The notes below the pieces were generated by a model that worked only from the letters and a program-made list of their open reading frames with translations, searched no databases and was not told the origin of the DNA. A program made the translations under genes and the position numbers. Of a stretch of 41,043 bases of DNA, positions 1 to 7,727 are shown one piece after another. Each line of letters starts with the position of its first letter. The stretch's first letter is position 1. The stretch is from Phycisphaerae bacterium. GTDB taxonomy: Bacteria > Planctomycetota > Phycisphaerae > SM23-33. The stretch is from the NCBI GenBank assembly GCA_016931655.1, contig JAFGEJ010000058.1, forward strand, positions 1-41,043, read 5' to 3'.

Positions 1-276
1 GCGTCGGTGTTCATCAACGACAACGAATCCGGCCTGCACCACGATTACGAAGTCTGGCTGGAGAAACTCGCCCCCGAAAAACCGCACAGCCAGTATCGTC
101 ACAACGGCTACGAGGACAACGCCGACGCCCACATGAAGCGGCAGGTCATGGGCCGGGAGGTCGTCGTGGCGATTACCGACGGACAATTGCACCTCGGCCC
201 GTGGGAGCATATCTTTTATTACGAATTTGACGGCAAGCGACGCAAACGCATCCTGGTGAAAATCATCGGCGAATGA
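1..276 (+). CDS. YjbQ-family protein (UPF0047), 3' part only
   Basis: The reading frame is open from base 1, so the gene starts outside the window and only its last 91 codons are seen. The motifs [27 protein letters not shown] and a closing [13 protein letters not shown] segment are typical of the C-terminal half of the YjbQ/UPF0047 family. These are small trimeric proteins of about 130-140 aa, and E. coli YjbQ has a reported weak thiamine-phosphate synthase activity. The GTG at base 7 used by the ORF track is internal and is not a likely start. The stop overlaps the start of the next gene (ATGA), which suggests translational coupling. The family call is firm; the physiological role of the family is not settled. 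Confidence 0.85.
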   Translation, partial: ASVFINDNESGLHHDYEVWLEKLAPEKPHSQYRHNGYEDNADAHMKRQVMGREVVVAITDGQLHLGPWEHIFYYEFDGKRRKRILVKIIGE

Positions 277-680
277 CCATGACTCCGAACGACCCCGACG
301 AGGACGGCCTGATTCCGCTTTCACCGCTGGACGAGGACGAGGAACGGCGGCGGCGCGACGCTCTGCGTGAGGATCTGCAGGCCAACCGCGATCTGCTGGC
401 CGCCATGACGCACCAGCCTTCCGTGCCGCTGGAGCATCGGGAAAACCTCACCACCGCCGACCTGGAGCACTTCGTCATCAACTATTGTCTCGATACGTAC
501 GACGGACGCCCCGACCGGGCCTTTCAAAACGTCCTGCAACTCCGCCGCTTCGCCGCACTGGGAATTCAAACGGTGCAGGAATTCCTCGACGGCAAGGAAG
601 ACCCGGCCTTGAAGCACATCCCCTCCGATCAACTCCCAAAACTCCTCCGCACACTCCAGGACGACATTCGCGATGGGTAA
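273..680 (+). CDS. Hypothetical acidic protein coupled to the YjbQ-family gene
   Basis: I do not recognise this 135-aa protein. The N-terminal 25 residues are very acidic ([16 protein letters not shown]) and are followed by predicted helices. It has no signal peptide, membrane segment or cysteine pair. The region around [22 protein letters not shown] reads like a compact helical domain. The start ATG overlaps the stop of the upstream gene by ATGA; an in-frame ATG two codons later is an alternative. Being the second gene of a coupled pair supports it being real. Two strong hairpins follow about 30 bp after the stop, so the transcript may end there. Confidence 0.6.
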   Translation: MTMTPNDPDEDGLIPLSPLDEDEERRRRDALREDLQANRDLLAAMTHQPSVPLEHRENLTTADLEHFVINYCLDTYDGRPDRAFQNVLQLRRFAALGIQTVQEFLDGKEDPALKHIPSDQLPKLLRTLQDDIRDG

Positions 681-711
681 GTCCCAAGCCGACAAATTGC
701 TGCGTACTTTG

Positions 712-782
712 CCAGGCGGAGCACCTGCTCCGCCTGGTCGAGGAAAGTGAGCTTTACTTGGCGGAGCTGGTGCTCCGCCAAG
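712..782. repeat. Two-hairpin palindromic element, copy 1
   Basis: There are two adjacent inverted repeats. Hairpin 1 (712-737) has perfect 12-bp arms, CCAGGCGGAGCA and TGCTCCGCCTGG, around a 2-nt loop CC. Hairpin 2 (757-782) has perfect 11-bp arms, CTTGGCGGAGC and GCTCCGCCAAG, around TGGT. The two are roughly inverted copies of each other, as in BIME-type REP pairs. A second copy with the same geometry lies at 10494-10572. This copy fills the gap between the small unknown gene and the membrane-protein gene. Confidence 0.85.
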
Positions 783-790
783 CATATTTC

Positions 791-810
791 CAAGCTCGAA
801 GACGAGCTTG
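791..810. repeat. Small hairpin next to the two-hairpin element
   Basis: CAAGCTC and GAGCTTG form 7-bp perfect arms around a 6-nt loop, eight bases after the second hairpin of the element at 712-782. Together they make three consecutive hairpins in a 265-bp gap. I see no T-tract that would make this a classic terminator. Confidence 0.5.
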
Positions 811-945
811 AAGGCGCCGCGATCAAGGATCACTCTAAAGGCGCCACAAACCTTTCCGGAAAATTCGTCGCGGGCGGGCGGGGGATTTCGTATTCTAGTC
901 GGTGTTCCGTCGCGGCGACGGAGGCGAAGGAGACGCGAAGCGCGG

Positions 946-3282
946 ATGAAACCCGTTCTGACGGACAGAATGGCCGTCATCGGCATCCTGGCGGGGCTGG
1001 TGTTGTGGGCCTGCTGCCTGACGGTGCTGTGGGGCTGGGCGTATGACTCTGCCGGCTCGTTCAGCCTGTACGTGCTCTTTGCCCTGCTGCTGACGAGTTG
1101 GCTGTGCTTCCGGCGGCGGAATCGCCTGGCGCGATGGGCTTTGCGGGTTCTGGGCTGGTGTCGCCTGCGCCGCTGGGCGCCGCTGGCCGCGGCGCTGCAC
1201 CACACGCTTGGCTCGGCGAAGGAGGACGTGCGCATGCGGATGCGCCTCCTCTCGGCCGGCGCCGTCGCGGCGGTGATCGGATTTATTCTCTCGACGCTGT
1301 GCGTTCCGCTGGCCCGGCTGGCGGCGGCGCTGCTGGGGCAGTGGTTCCTCCTGGACGATTTCACCTGGCGCTGCATCGAGACGGTCACGCTGCTGGTCGG
1401 CTCGCTGCCGGCGGCGGTCGGGCTGGTGTGCGTGCTGTACGCCTCCACGGTTGTGCGGGCCTCCGGCGGGCGGGACACGTACGCCTCGGCCTATCGCGAC
1501 TGGCTGTGGGGGGCGGCTGTGGGATTCGCCGCCTTCGCCGTGAGCTGGTGGTTCGGGGCGAACCTGATCTACCTCGTGTTCGCCGTGGCGGGGTTGATAT
1601 TGGCCGCGGCGCTGACGGCTGTGGCGCGCATGGAGCTTTCGACGCACCCGCGCAAGGAGCTTTTGCCCTTCGGCCCGCCCTCGCGGTGGGCGGCCTGGCG
1701 CATCGCAGCCGGGCACGCCGTGCTGACGGCGGCGCTGCTGGTGCAAACCCGCCTGCTGGCGGACGTGTTCGGCCTGAGCCTGACGCGCCGCGCGTTCTGG
1801 GCGTTTCTCTCGCTGGCGATTCTGGCGTCTTTTCTTTCGCGGATCGACCGGAAAGGCCGAGCCGCCGGCGCGAAGCAGATCAGCGGCGCCGCCGTCGGCG
1901 TGGCTGTGGCGCTGCTGATACAGGCGGCGGAATTCATTCTCGGCGGCGCGCTGCAGGCTGGGCGCGGCTGGATGCTCCTGTTCGCCGTGGCGACGCAGAT
2001 TCCCCTCGCGGCGCTGGGGGCAACGTTGATTTCGCATCAGCGGCGCACTTTCGCCCAGGCCGGCGGATCGGCGGGGGCGTATCTCGCCGCCGGCTTCGGC
2101 GGGCTGCTGGCGGCGGTGGTGGTCTATGGAATCCTGGGCGTTCTGGCTGACGGCGAATACATACTGGTAATCCTGGCGGCGGGAATGGTTCTGGGCGGCG
2201 GAATCGACGGCGTGCGTCACAGCCGGGAATGGTCACACCGCCTCCAGTGGCTGGGCTTCTCGGCGGGTCTGTGCGCCGCGGCGCTGCTACTGATATTCTC
2301 CGCCGTCGCAGCGGCGGTTCCGGCGAATCGCGTCGTTCAGCCGGGGGTATGGCTGACGGCTGAGGGACAGCGCAACCGGGCGCTGCAGCAGTATCGCCAG
2401 GACGGCCTCTGGCCGCGGGAAACCGTCCACCGCTCGGACATCATTACCGACTGCCTCTACGAATCCTGGACGAAGGACGGCCTGCCGCAGGAGGCCGGCG
2501 TCTTCGCGCTGCGTCGCGGACGATGGTGGATCGTCAGCACCGCCGCCGAAGACCTGCCCGAAACGCTGCCCCATCGTTTTTACGTCACCGGCGCCCAGCC
2601 CGAACCGCCCCCCCAGCCGCGACGCTACAAACGCTTCCCGCCCCTGGCGCATACGGCCCCGGAATTCTTCCGCTACGCCCGGCTGAATTTCAATGCCTAC
2701 CAGGGCTGCGACTATTACGACGGCGTAATGCTCGCGCCCCTGCCGGCGGACCATCCGCAGGCGTGGCGATGCTACAACGAAACCGTGATGCGCCGCTGCA
2801 AACGCCTGGCCGAGATGCGCAATCCCGACGGCTCGGTCGCCCTGGGGCTGATGGTGCTCCGCACGCAGGCGGCGGCGGACCACGTGCGCCAGGCGCTGGC
2901 GGTGGCGCGCACGTTCCATCAGACCGTCCGCGGCGGATGGGCCGTCGTGGCGATCCAGCGAAGCGGCATCGACATGCTGCTGCTGGGGCCGAACGAAGCC
3001 CTCAAGGCCCATGTCCTGAAAACCGGCGAAAAAACAACGGTGTTGATGGAAGACGTCGTGGCGGAATTGAAGAAAAAACTTCGCCGCGTGCATGACGACG
3101 TGTACTTAATCCCCATCGAGACCCTCTGGGAGGTGTATTCCGACGTTACTTCGGTGCAGTTGGCCAGCCCGCCGGGCGAGCGACTCTCCGGCACGCCGCC
3201 GCTGGAAGGTCTGCGAAACTACCTCGCCACCAAACGCCGCATCCAACGCCTCGAACAGGATGCTGAAGAAAGTAGTCAGTAG
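946..3282 (+). CDS. Large multi-pass membrane protein with C-terminal soluble domain, function unknown
   Basis: I chose the ATG at 946 (MKPVLTDRMAVIG). The 46 codons before it in the ORF track are arginine-rich, run into the repeat area, and an AGGAGA-like site lies about 10 nt upstream. The product is 778 aa. The first ~480 residues contain about 11-12 hydrophobic segments, beginning with GILAGLVLWACCLTVLW. The last ~290 residues are soluble and contain a helical stretch and a final coiled segment. The layout recalls planctomycete MFS-like proteins fused to an aminopropyltransferase-like domain, but I see no SAM-binding glycine motif, so I give no function. The last four codons and the TAG stop lie within a GTAGTCAGTAG-type repeat. 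Confidence 0.75.
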   Translation: MKPVLTDRMAVIGILAGLVLWACCLTVLWGWAYDSAGSFSLYVLFALLLTSWLCFRRRNRLARWALRVLGWCRLRRWAPLAAALHHTLGSAKEDVRMRMRLLSAGAVAAVIGFILSTLCVPLARLAAALLGQWFLLDDFTWRCIETVTLLVGSLPAAVGLVCVLYASTVVRASGGRDTYASAYRDWLWGAAVGFAAFAVSWWFGANLIYLVFAVAGLILAAALTAVARMELSTHPRKELLPFGPPSRWAAWRIAAGHAVLTAALLVQTRLLADVFGLSLTRRAFWAFLSLAILASFLSRIDRKGRAAGAKQISGAAVGVAVALLIQAAEFILGGALQAGRGWMLLFAVATQIPLAALGATLISHQRRTFAQAGGSAGAYLAAGFGGLLAAVVVYGILGVLADGEYILVILAAGMVLGGGIDGVRHSREWSHRLQWLGFSAGLCAAALLLIFSAVAAAVPANRVVQPGVWLTAEGQRNRALQQYRQDGLWPRETVHRSDIITDCLYESWTKDGLPQEAGVFALRRGRWWIVSTAAEDLPETLPHRFYVTGAQPEPPPQPRRYKRFPPLAHTAPEFFRYARLNFNAYQGCDYYDGVMLAPLPADHPQAWRCYNETVMRRCKRLAEMRNPDGSVALGLMVLRTQAAADHVRQALAVARTFHQTVRGGWAVVAIQRSGIDMLLLGPNEALKAHVLKTGEKTTVLMEDVVAELKKKLRRVHDDVYLIPIETLWEVYSDVTSVQLASPPGERLSGTPPLEGLRNYLATKRRIQRLEQDAEESSQ

Positions 3283-3303
3283 TCGGGAGTCCGTAGTCAG
3301 TAG
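3272..3303. repeat. GTCAGTAG word repeat overlapping the stop codon
   Basis: The motif AGTAGTCAGTAG occurs, is followed by GTCGGGAGTCC, and TAGTCAGTAG returns. The first copy provides the codons AGT AGT CAG TAG that end the upstream membrane-protein gene. It is one of several low-complexity, word-like intergenic repeats in this window. Confidence 0.6.
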
Positions 3304-3328
3304 GAAAAGATTACGGAAAGAAAAACAC

Positions 3329-3386
3329 AACGCGAAACGGCAAGCCGGTTCGCGTATCGGCTTGCCGTTCCGCGTTGTTTCTTTTT
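3329..3386. terminator. Strong bidirectional hairpin terminator
   Basis: A 19-bp stem, AACGCGAAACGGCAAGCCG paired with CGGCTTGCCGTTCCGCGTT with one mismatch, surrounds a ~10-nt loop. It is followed on the + strand by GTTTCTTTTTAT and preceded by GAAAGAAAAACAC, which gives a U-rich tract on the - strand. It lies between the convergent membrane-protein gene (+) and glycosyltransferase gene (-), so it probably terminates both. Confidence 0.85.
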
Positions 3387-4287
3387 ATCGGATAACGGAT
3401 CCAGGAACCGACAATAGCGCGAAGGGGTAACATTTCCAAAAACCCGGACGGAATTTCAGCGCTTTTGTGAAGCGCCTCAGCGCTTTGCGACATTGAAACC
3501 GCTGCAAGAACAATTTTCCGGCGCTGTAGTTCACCTTCGCCAGGCGGCGCATGGCCGCGGCGCGAGGAATCCTATCTTTGCCCCCTTTGTGAAAATAAAA
3601 CTCTTCCAGCATATCGGCTTTGATCCGCCGGCCGCGAAGGCGATTGGAACGTGTCAGGCTCGTTTCACTCCAGCGTCGCAGCGCCAGCGGCTCGTCGATC
3701 AGGCCGAAGGCGAATTTCGTCGAAACGCGCAGCCAGAATTCGTTCCCGACGCTCACGGGCAGCGATTCGTCGAAACCCCCGCATGTTTCGATCACGCGCT
3801 TGTGGAACACCGCGGCGGGATCGTGCACGAAGATGCTCAGGAACAGTTTTTCCGTCAGCCAGCCGGCGTGGCAGGGCTTGGAATGCCCCGTCATCTCCCG
3901 GCCTGTCCTGCCGTCGAACGGCGTCATCGGCGTGTAGACGATGGACAGGTCGGGATGCTCCTTCAGGAAGGTCATGCAGCGGGCGAGCTTTCCCGGCCGC
4001 CATAAATCGTCGGCGTCCAGCAGTGCGATGTATTCTCCGCGCATTTGCGCGACGGCGGCGTTGCGCGCTGCGGCCAGGCCGGCGTTGGGCTGATGGATCA
4101 CGCGCATCGCGGGGAATTTCCGGGCCAGTTCGTCGAGAATTTCGCCCGTGCGGTCGGCAGAGCCGTCGTTCACGGCGATCAGCTCGTAATCGGTGTACGT
4201 CTGTGCGCGGACGGATTCGACGGCCTGGGCGACGAAGGCCTCGGCGTTGTACGCCGGCAGGATCACGCTGACGGTGGGGGAATTCAC
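3385..4287 (-). CDS. Family 2 glycosyltransferase
   Basis: This GT-A fold enzyme probably transfers a sugar from a nucleotide-sugar to a cell-surface glycan or lipid acceptor. The sequence opens with VSVILPAYNAEAFVAQAVES and continues with the nucleotide-binding VNDGSADRT. NAGLAAARNAA follows, then the metal-binding DxD in LLDADDLW. I chose the GTG at 4287 (VNSPTVSVIL, 300 aa). The extra 17 residues of the track ORF have no family counterpart, and a TATAAT box lies exactly 7 nt before this GTG, as expected for a leaderless message. The C-terminal ~60 residues are basic without a clear membrane helix. The donor and acceptor cannot be told from sequence alone. Confidence 0.85.
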   Translation of the reverse strand: MNSPTVSVILPAYNAEAFVAQAVESVRAQTYTDYELIAVNDGSADRTGEILDELARKFPAMRVIHQPNAGLAAARNAAVAQMRGEYIALLDADDLWRPGKLARCMTFLKEHPDLSIVYTPMTPFDGRTGREMTGHSKPCHAGWLTEKLFLSIFVHDPAAVFHKRVIETCGGFDESLPVSVGNEFWLRVSTKFAFGLIDEPLALRRWSETSLTRSNRLRGRRIKADMLEEFYFHKGGKDRIPRAAAMRRLAKVNYSAGKLFLQRFQCRKALRRFTKALKFRPGFWKCYPFALLSVPGSVIR

Positions 4288-4294
4288 GGGAGGG

Positions 4295-4300
4295 ATTATA
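4295..4300 (-). promoter_or_regulatory. Consensus -10 box placed for a leaderless transcript
   Basis: TATAAT on the - strand is separated by seven bases (CCCTCCC) from the GTG start of the glycosyltransferase. Transcription would begin at or within a base or two of the start codon. No Shine-Dalgarno site is present. I do not see a convincing -35 box. Confidence 0.45.
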
Positions 4301-4336
4301 GCACAACTGTTCCGCCAGGCGATTCGCAAATAAACC

Positions 4337-4433
4337 ATCCACGGATTTCACGGATATTAATGAAGATTCCACGGATTTCCTGAAAATCATCTTCCGTGAA
4401 ATCCGTTTTTTAATCCGTGGAATCCGTGGACGA
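4337..4433. repeat. TCCACGG palindromic repeat (MITE-like), copy 1
   Basis: This ~95-bp element starts with ATCCACGGATTTCACGGAT and ends with AATCCGTGGAATCCGTGGA, so the two ends are inverted copies. A third TCCACGGATTT lies inside. Three other copies of 93-102 bp occur at 5095, 32051 and 40170. This copy and the one at 5095 bracket folE. Confidence 0.85.
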
Positions 4434-4463
4434 TTTTACTCATTCGGTCAAGCCACACGCGCG

Positions 4464-5033
4464 TTACATCGCCACCCGCCCGCCGGTCAGCAGGTGAATC
4501 GCCTCGGCCCGCGTGGCGATGTTCGTGCGGAACAGGCCCTTCATCGCGGAGGTCACCATCACCGAGCCGGGCTTCTTCACGCCGCGAATGGTCATGCAGG
4601 TGTGCGTGGCTTCGAGTATCACGCCGGCGCCGCGGGCGCCGAGCTTGTCCATAATCAGATCGGCGATCTGGCTGGTGAGGCGCTCCTGCACCTGGGGCCG
4701 GTGGGCGAACGCCTCCACGACGCGCGCCAGCTTGCTCAGGCCCACGACCTTGCCGTTCGGCAGATACGCCACGTGGGCCTTGCCCATGAACGGCAGCAGG
4801 TGATGTTCGCACATCGAATGAAACGGAATGTCGCGCAGGACGACCATCTCGTCGTACTCTTCGGTGAAGTGCACGTCCATCAGCGCCGCCGGGTCGGAGT
4901 TCATGCCGCCCAGCAATTCCTCGTACATGCGCGCGACGCGACGCGGCGTTTCCCGCAGACCCTCGCGCGAGGGATCTTCCCCGACGGCCTGCAAGATCGT
5001 CCGAACCGCGTCTTCAATTTTCTGTGTGTCCAT
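4464..5033 (-). CDS. folE: GTP cyclohydrolase I
   Basis: The enzyme converts GTP to 7,8-dihydroneopterin triphosphate, the first step for folate and, through QueD, for queuosine and other deazapurines. The family's zinc ligands are visible in [10 protein letters not shown] and in the later cysteine of [11 protein letters not shown]. The segments [17 protein letters not shown] and [21 protein letters not shown] are also diagnostic. I chose the ATG at 5033 ([10 protein letters not shown], 189 aa), which has the normal family length and a GGAGG upstream. The 16 extra residues of the track ORF lack support. TCCACGG repeats lie on both sides. The neighbour queG on the same strand acts at the end of queuosine synthesis. 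Confidence 0.96.
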   Translation of the reverse strand: MDTQKIEDAVRTILQAVGEDPSREGLRETPRRVARMYEELLGGMNSDPAALMDVHFTEEYDEMVVLRDIPFHSMCEHHLLPFMGKAHVAYLPNGKVVGLSKLARVVEAFAHRPQVQERLTSQIADLIMDKLGARGAGVILEATHTCMTIRGVKKPGSVMVTSAMKGLFRTNIATRAEAIHLLTGGRVAM

Positions 5034-5094
5034 GATTCCCTGTTCCTCCACATGGCGGGAAAACCTTCGCGTTGTATGCAATCACCGACGAGAA

Positions 5095-5188
5095 CTCCAC
5101 GGATTTCACGAATGAAATACGAATTCCACGGAAACGTTACAATATAATATCCGTGGAATCATCCTGAAAATCCGTGGAATCCGTGGAG
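5095..5188. repeat. TCCACGG palindromic repeat, copy 2
   Basis: The element starts CTCCACGGATTTCACG and ends AATCCGTGGAATCCGTGGAG, with an internal ATTCCACGG. It lies between folE and queG. Length and internal arrangement match the other three copies. Confidence 0.85.
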
Positions 5189-5212
5189 AATTCCAGCCGC
5201 ACAAAATAACCA

Positions 5213-6241
5213 TTATTGCCTTCCGGCAGCCAGTATCTGTTTTGTCGCCCAGGCGAAATACGGCTGTAATGTTTCGTCCGCCTGATGGGATTCCAGCAAC
5301 GGCAGGAGCGATGGATCGCCCGAATTGCCCGCCGCCAGGATCGCGTTGCGCAGAAACATGCGATGCGTCGCCCGTCGCAAGGCCCGGCCTCGCGTGAGGC
5401 GGTCCCGGTCAGACTCGCTCCAGGTAAGTATTTCCTTCAATGTCAGCGGTTTTTCCCCGGCGGAACCGGTCAGTTCCGCGTCGCCGGAAACGGCACGGCG
5501 ATTGTGCGGGCAGATCGCCTGGCAGGCGTCACAGCCGAAGACGCACAGCCCCAGCAACGGCCAAAGGTCGGCTGGAATATCCCCGCGATTTTCGATGGTC
5601 TGATAGCTCAGGCAACGGCGGGCGTCGATAACGCCTTCGGAAATAATCGCGCCGGTGGGGCAGGCGGCCATGCACTTTCTGCAATCCCCGCAGCCGGATT
5701 GGCGTGAATCGTCGGGACGCAAAGGAAGATTACAGACAATTTCCGCCAGCAGGACGTAACTGCCCAGGCCGGGCACGATCAGCGAGCCGTTTCGCCCGAT
5801 CCAGCCCAGCCCCGCCGCGGCGGCCAGGCTTCGCTCGGCGACGGGGGCGGAATCCACAAACACCCTGCCGACAAACGAAGCCTCAACGGCGCGAACGAGA
5901 TCGCACAACGCCTGGGCGCGTTTTTTAAGGACCCTGTGATAATCCCGCCCGCGGGCGTAGCGGGCGATGAAGGCGTCGGTGTCGGGTTCGTCGCGTCCCG
6001 GGGAGTACGAAACGGCCAGGCAAATTACCGACCGCGCACCGTCGAGGAGTTTGGCGGGGTTGAAGCGCGCCTCAACGTTCCGCGCGAGATACGTCATATC
6101 GGCGTGGAATCCGCTTGCCAGCCAGGCGCGGAAGGCCTCGGCGCGTTCGACAGGCCCAGCCGGCGCAACGCCCACGCGCGCAAAACCGCACTCCAACGCC
6201 AGTTCCTTCACACGCGATGTCAGGGCGTCGTCAAATTCCAT
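5213..6241 (-). CDS. queG: Epoxyqueuosine reductase
   Basis: The enzyme reduces epoxyqueuosine in tRNA to queuosine, the last step of the pathway, using cobalamin and two 4Fe-4S clusters in the cytoplasm. The two ferredoxin-type cysteine sets are clear: CGDCRKCMAACPTGAI, and CVFGCDACQAICPHN where the family's second cluster lies. The N-terminal cobalamin-binding domain has GFARVGVAPA, YARGRDYHRVLKKR and the FVDSAPVAERSLAAAAGLGW signature. At 342 aa it has the usual QueG length, with a short C-terminal HEAT-like tail. The start ATG lies 11 bp from the end of a GTCATCCTGAGCG-type repeat, so its native upstream region has probably been displaced. Confidence 0.95.
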   Translation of the reverse strand: MEFDDALTSRVKELALECGFARVGVAPAGPVERAEAFRAWLASGFHADMTYLARNVEARFNPAKLLDGARSVICLAVSYSPGRDEPDTDAFIARYARGRDYHRVLKKRAQALCDLVRAVEASFVGRVFVDSAPVAERSLAAAAGLGWIGRNGSLIVPGLGSYVLLAEIVCNLPLRPDDSRQSGCGDCRKCMAACPTGAIISEGVIDARRCLSYQTIENRGDIPADLWPLLGLCVFGCDACQAICPHNRRAVSGDAELTGSAGEKPLTLKEILTWSESDRDRLTRGRALRRATHRMFLRNAILAAGNSGDPSLLPLLESHQADETLQPYFAWATKQILAAGRQ

Positions 6242-6252
6242 AATCTATTATT

Positions 6253-6382
6253 GTCATCCTGAGCGGAGCGAAGCGGAGCCTGCCTGCCGGCAGGTCGAAG
6301 GACCATACGGCCAATTATGCGTAAGGTTCTTCGACTTCGTCGCATGTTCGTTCCACTCACATGCGACTTCGCTCAGAATGAC
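6253..6382. repeat. GTCATCCTGAGCG inverted-pair element, copy 1 (no ORF)
   Basis: This 130-bp element begins GTCATCCTGAGCGGAGCG and ends with the inverted partner CGCTCAGAATGAC. The left arm ends TCGAAGGACC and the right arm begins GGTTCTTCGA, around a ~20-nt loop. The left arm carries a 16-bp palindromic insertion at 6279-6294. The element lies between the queG start and the NPCBM-type gene's stop. Confidence 0.88.
6279..6294. repeat. Small palindrome inserted inside a repeat arm
   Basis: CCTGCCTGCCGGCAGG splits the otherwise continuous GCGGAG|TCGAAGG of the host repeat. The uninterrupted form GCGGAGTCGAAGG is present at 7611-7623. A nearly identical palindrome is inserted in a different repeat family at 27184-27203. 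Confidence 0.75.
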
Positions 6383-6395
6383 ATTCTATAATGAT

Positions 6396-7595
6396 TCACT
6401 TCACCAGCCGTGCGTCGGCCAGGTCAACGTGATCGGAGGCGTCCAGTTTGTCCGGGCCGAAGTCCAGACGGATCGTGAGCGTCTTTGCGCCGCGCACGGA
6501 AAGGCGGATCAACATTGGTTCCTCCCTGCCGGTAAGCGTCGTGGCGGGAAAGATCGCCTTGCCGTCGGCGAGAATCATCAGCGCGGCTGCGCCGTTGGGA
6601 CGCACGGCGTCGTCGATCCCCGCCGTCGCAATGAACACGCGATACGTCCCGCCAAGATCGTACGTCAGTTCGCAGAAGCTGTGCAGGCCGAGGCCCGTTT
6701 TGTATTCCCGCCCGCCGAGGCGCAGCGGCGAGCCGCCCGCGGAATAATTCACACGATAGGGAATCGCCTTGTCAAACAGGCCGTGCTGGCGCACGTTGCT
6801 TGGCTCCAGGTCGGCAAGGTACACCAGCCGATCTGAATGGAACGTGATGTTCGCCGTTTCGTCCCTGGGTATGTTGATGGAAGTGCTCTGCGGACGCTGA
6901 AGCGTGTAAAACGCGTCGGCTTGTTCGATTTCGCTGAACGTATACACGCAGCCGTCGGTGGTTTTCAGCCAGCCCCTCGCCGCCGGAGGCGCCTTGGCGG
7001 GCCGGGCCAGCAGGATCGCGCGAAGGCGATCCGCCTTTACGGTTCGTTCTTTCCCGTGATAGGAAAATTGAATTTTCCTTTCCGCGATGCCCAGAAGCGA
7101 GCCGACAACGGTTTGCGGCTTGCCGTCCTTGCGCTCAATGACCAGAACGTCGTTCGCGCCAGGCTCGGATTTGATCTCGTCACACAGCCGCAGGACGTCC
7201 TCCGGCGACTGATCCGCCGCGGGGAAAAGAATTGCACGAAGATGCCTGAGGGGCAGTTTCATGGGCTTTCCGATTTTCCCCGGTTCAATGCGAAGTTGGT
7301 CCTTTTCCATGCGCAGCGATTCCACCTGCGCGGGTACTACATCTCCCGCCCGCGTGAGAACCACAGCCTGGCTGCGGGTTTTGAGCAGGTCGGGCAGATC
7401 GGCCACGTCGTTCAAAACAAGTTTCGACAAATCCTCCGCCGCGAAGGTCTTTTCGCCGCCAGCCGTTTTGATCGTTGTGCCTTTCGCGTCCAGGCGCGTG
7501 ATTTCGCCCTGATACGTTTGGGCGTCAATCGTTTCGACGACGGCGGCGGAGGCGAGAGATACGGGTAAAATAAAGACAAAACACAATATTGTCAT
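6396..7595 (-). CDS. Secreted protein with C-terminal NPCBM-like domain
   Basis: From the ATG at 7595 the protein is 399 aa. It starts with a signal peptide (MTILCFVFILPVSLASA). Next come about 230 residues with small beta-rich repeats of the type TYQGEITRLDAKGTTIKT, found in planctomycete secreted proteins. The C-terminal ~150 residues (GREYKTGLGLHSFCELTYDLGG to ITIRLDFGPD) look like an NPCBM carbohydrate-binding-type jelly roll. The 43 residues before this start in the track ORF are read-through of a dispersed repeat (CHPERR, LRFAPLRM) and are not native. The ATG itself lies in the repeat end, and a TTG three codons on is an alternative. It is the last gene of the vWA cluster. Its ligand is unknown. 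Confidence 0.7.
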   Translation of the reverse strand: MTILCFVFILPVSLASAAVVETIDAQTYQGEITRLDAKGTTIKTAGGEKTFAAEDLSKLVLNDVADLPDLLKTRSQAVVLTRAGDVVPAQVESLRMEKDQLRIEPGKIGKPMKLPLRHLRAILFPAADQSPEDVLRLCDEIKSEPGANDVLVIERKDGKPQTVVGSLLGIAERKIQFSYHGKERTVKADRLRAILLARPAKAPPAARGWLKTTDGCVYTFSEIEQADAFYTLQRPQSTSINIPRDETANITFHSDRLVYLADLEPSNVRQHGLFDKAIPYRVNYSAGGSPLRLGGREYKTGLGLHSFCELTYDLGGTYRVFIATAGIDDAVRPNGAAALMILADGKAIFPATTLTGREEPMLIRLSVRGAKTLTIRLDFGPDKLDASDHVDLADARLVK

Positions 7596-7696
7596 CCTGA
7601 GCGGAGCGAAGCGGAGTCGAAGGATCTCACGGGATCGTTGGTTTGGGATCCTTCGACTTCGGGGCTCGCGTTGCTCGCCCCTTCGCTCAGGATGAC
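7591..7696. repeat. GTCATCCTGAGCG inverted-pair element, copy 2 (no ORF)
   Basis: This 106-bp inverted pair has a left end GTCATCCTGAGCGGAGCGAA and a right end CGCTCAGGATGAC. GGATCTCAC and GGGATCC face each other across a short loop. It overlaps the first codons of the NPCBM-type gene, and its outward GCTCAGGATGAC is the only purine-rich stretch upstream of that gene. Confidence 0.88.
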
Positions 7697-7727
7697 AGAC
7701 AAATGATGTTTTTCCTGAAACCAAGAA

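Noticed and set aside
321-1478. Long - strand ORF (385 aa) opposite the small unknown gene and the membrane protein
   Set aside because: It is arginine-rich, crosses a hairpin-filled gap and mirrors genes on the other strand. This is typical of antisense ORFs in GC-rich DNA.
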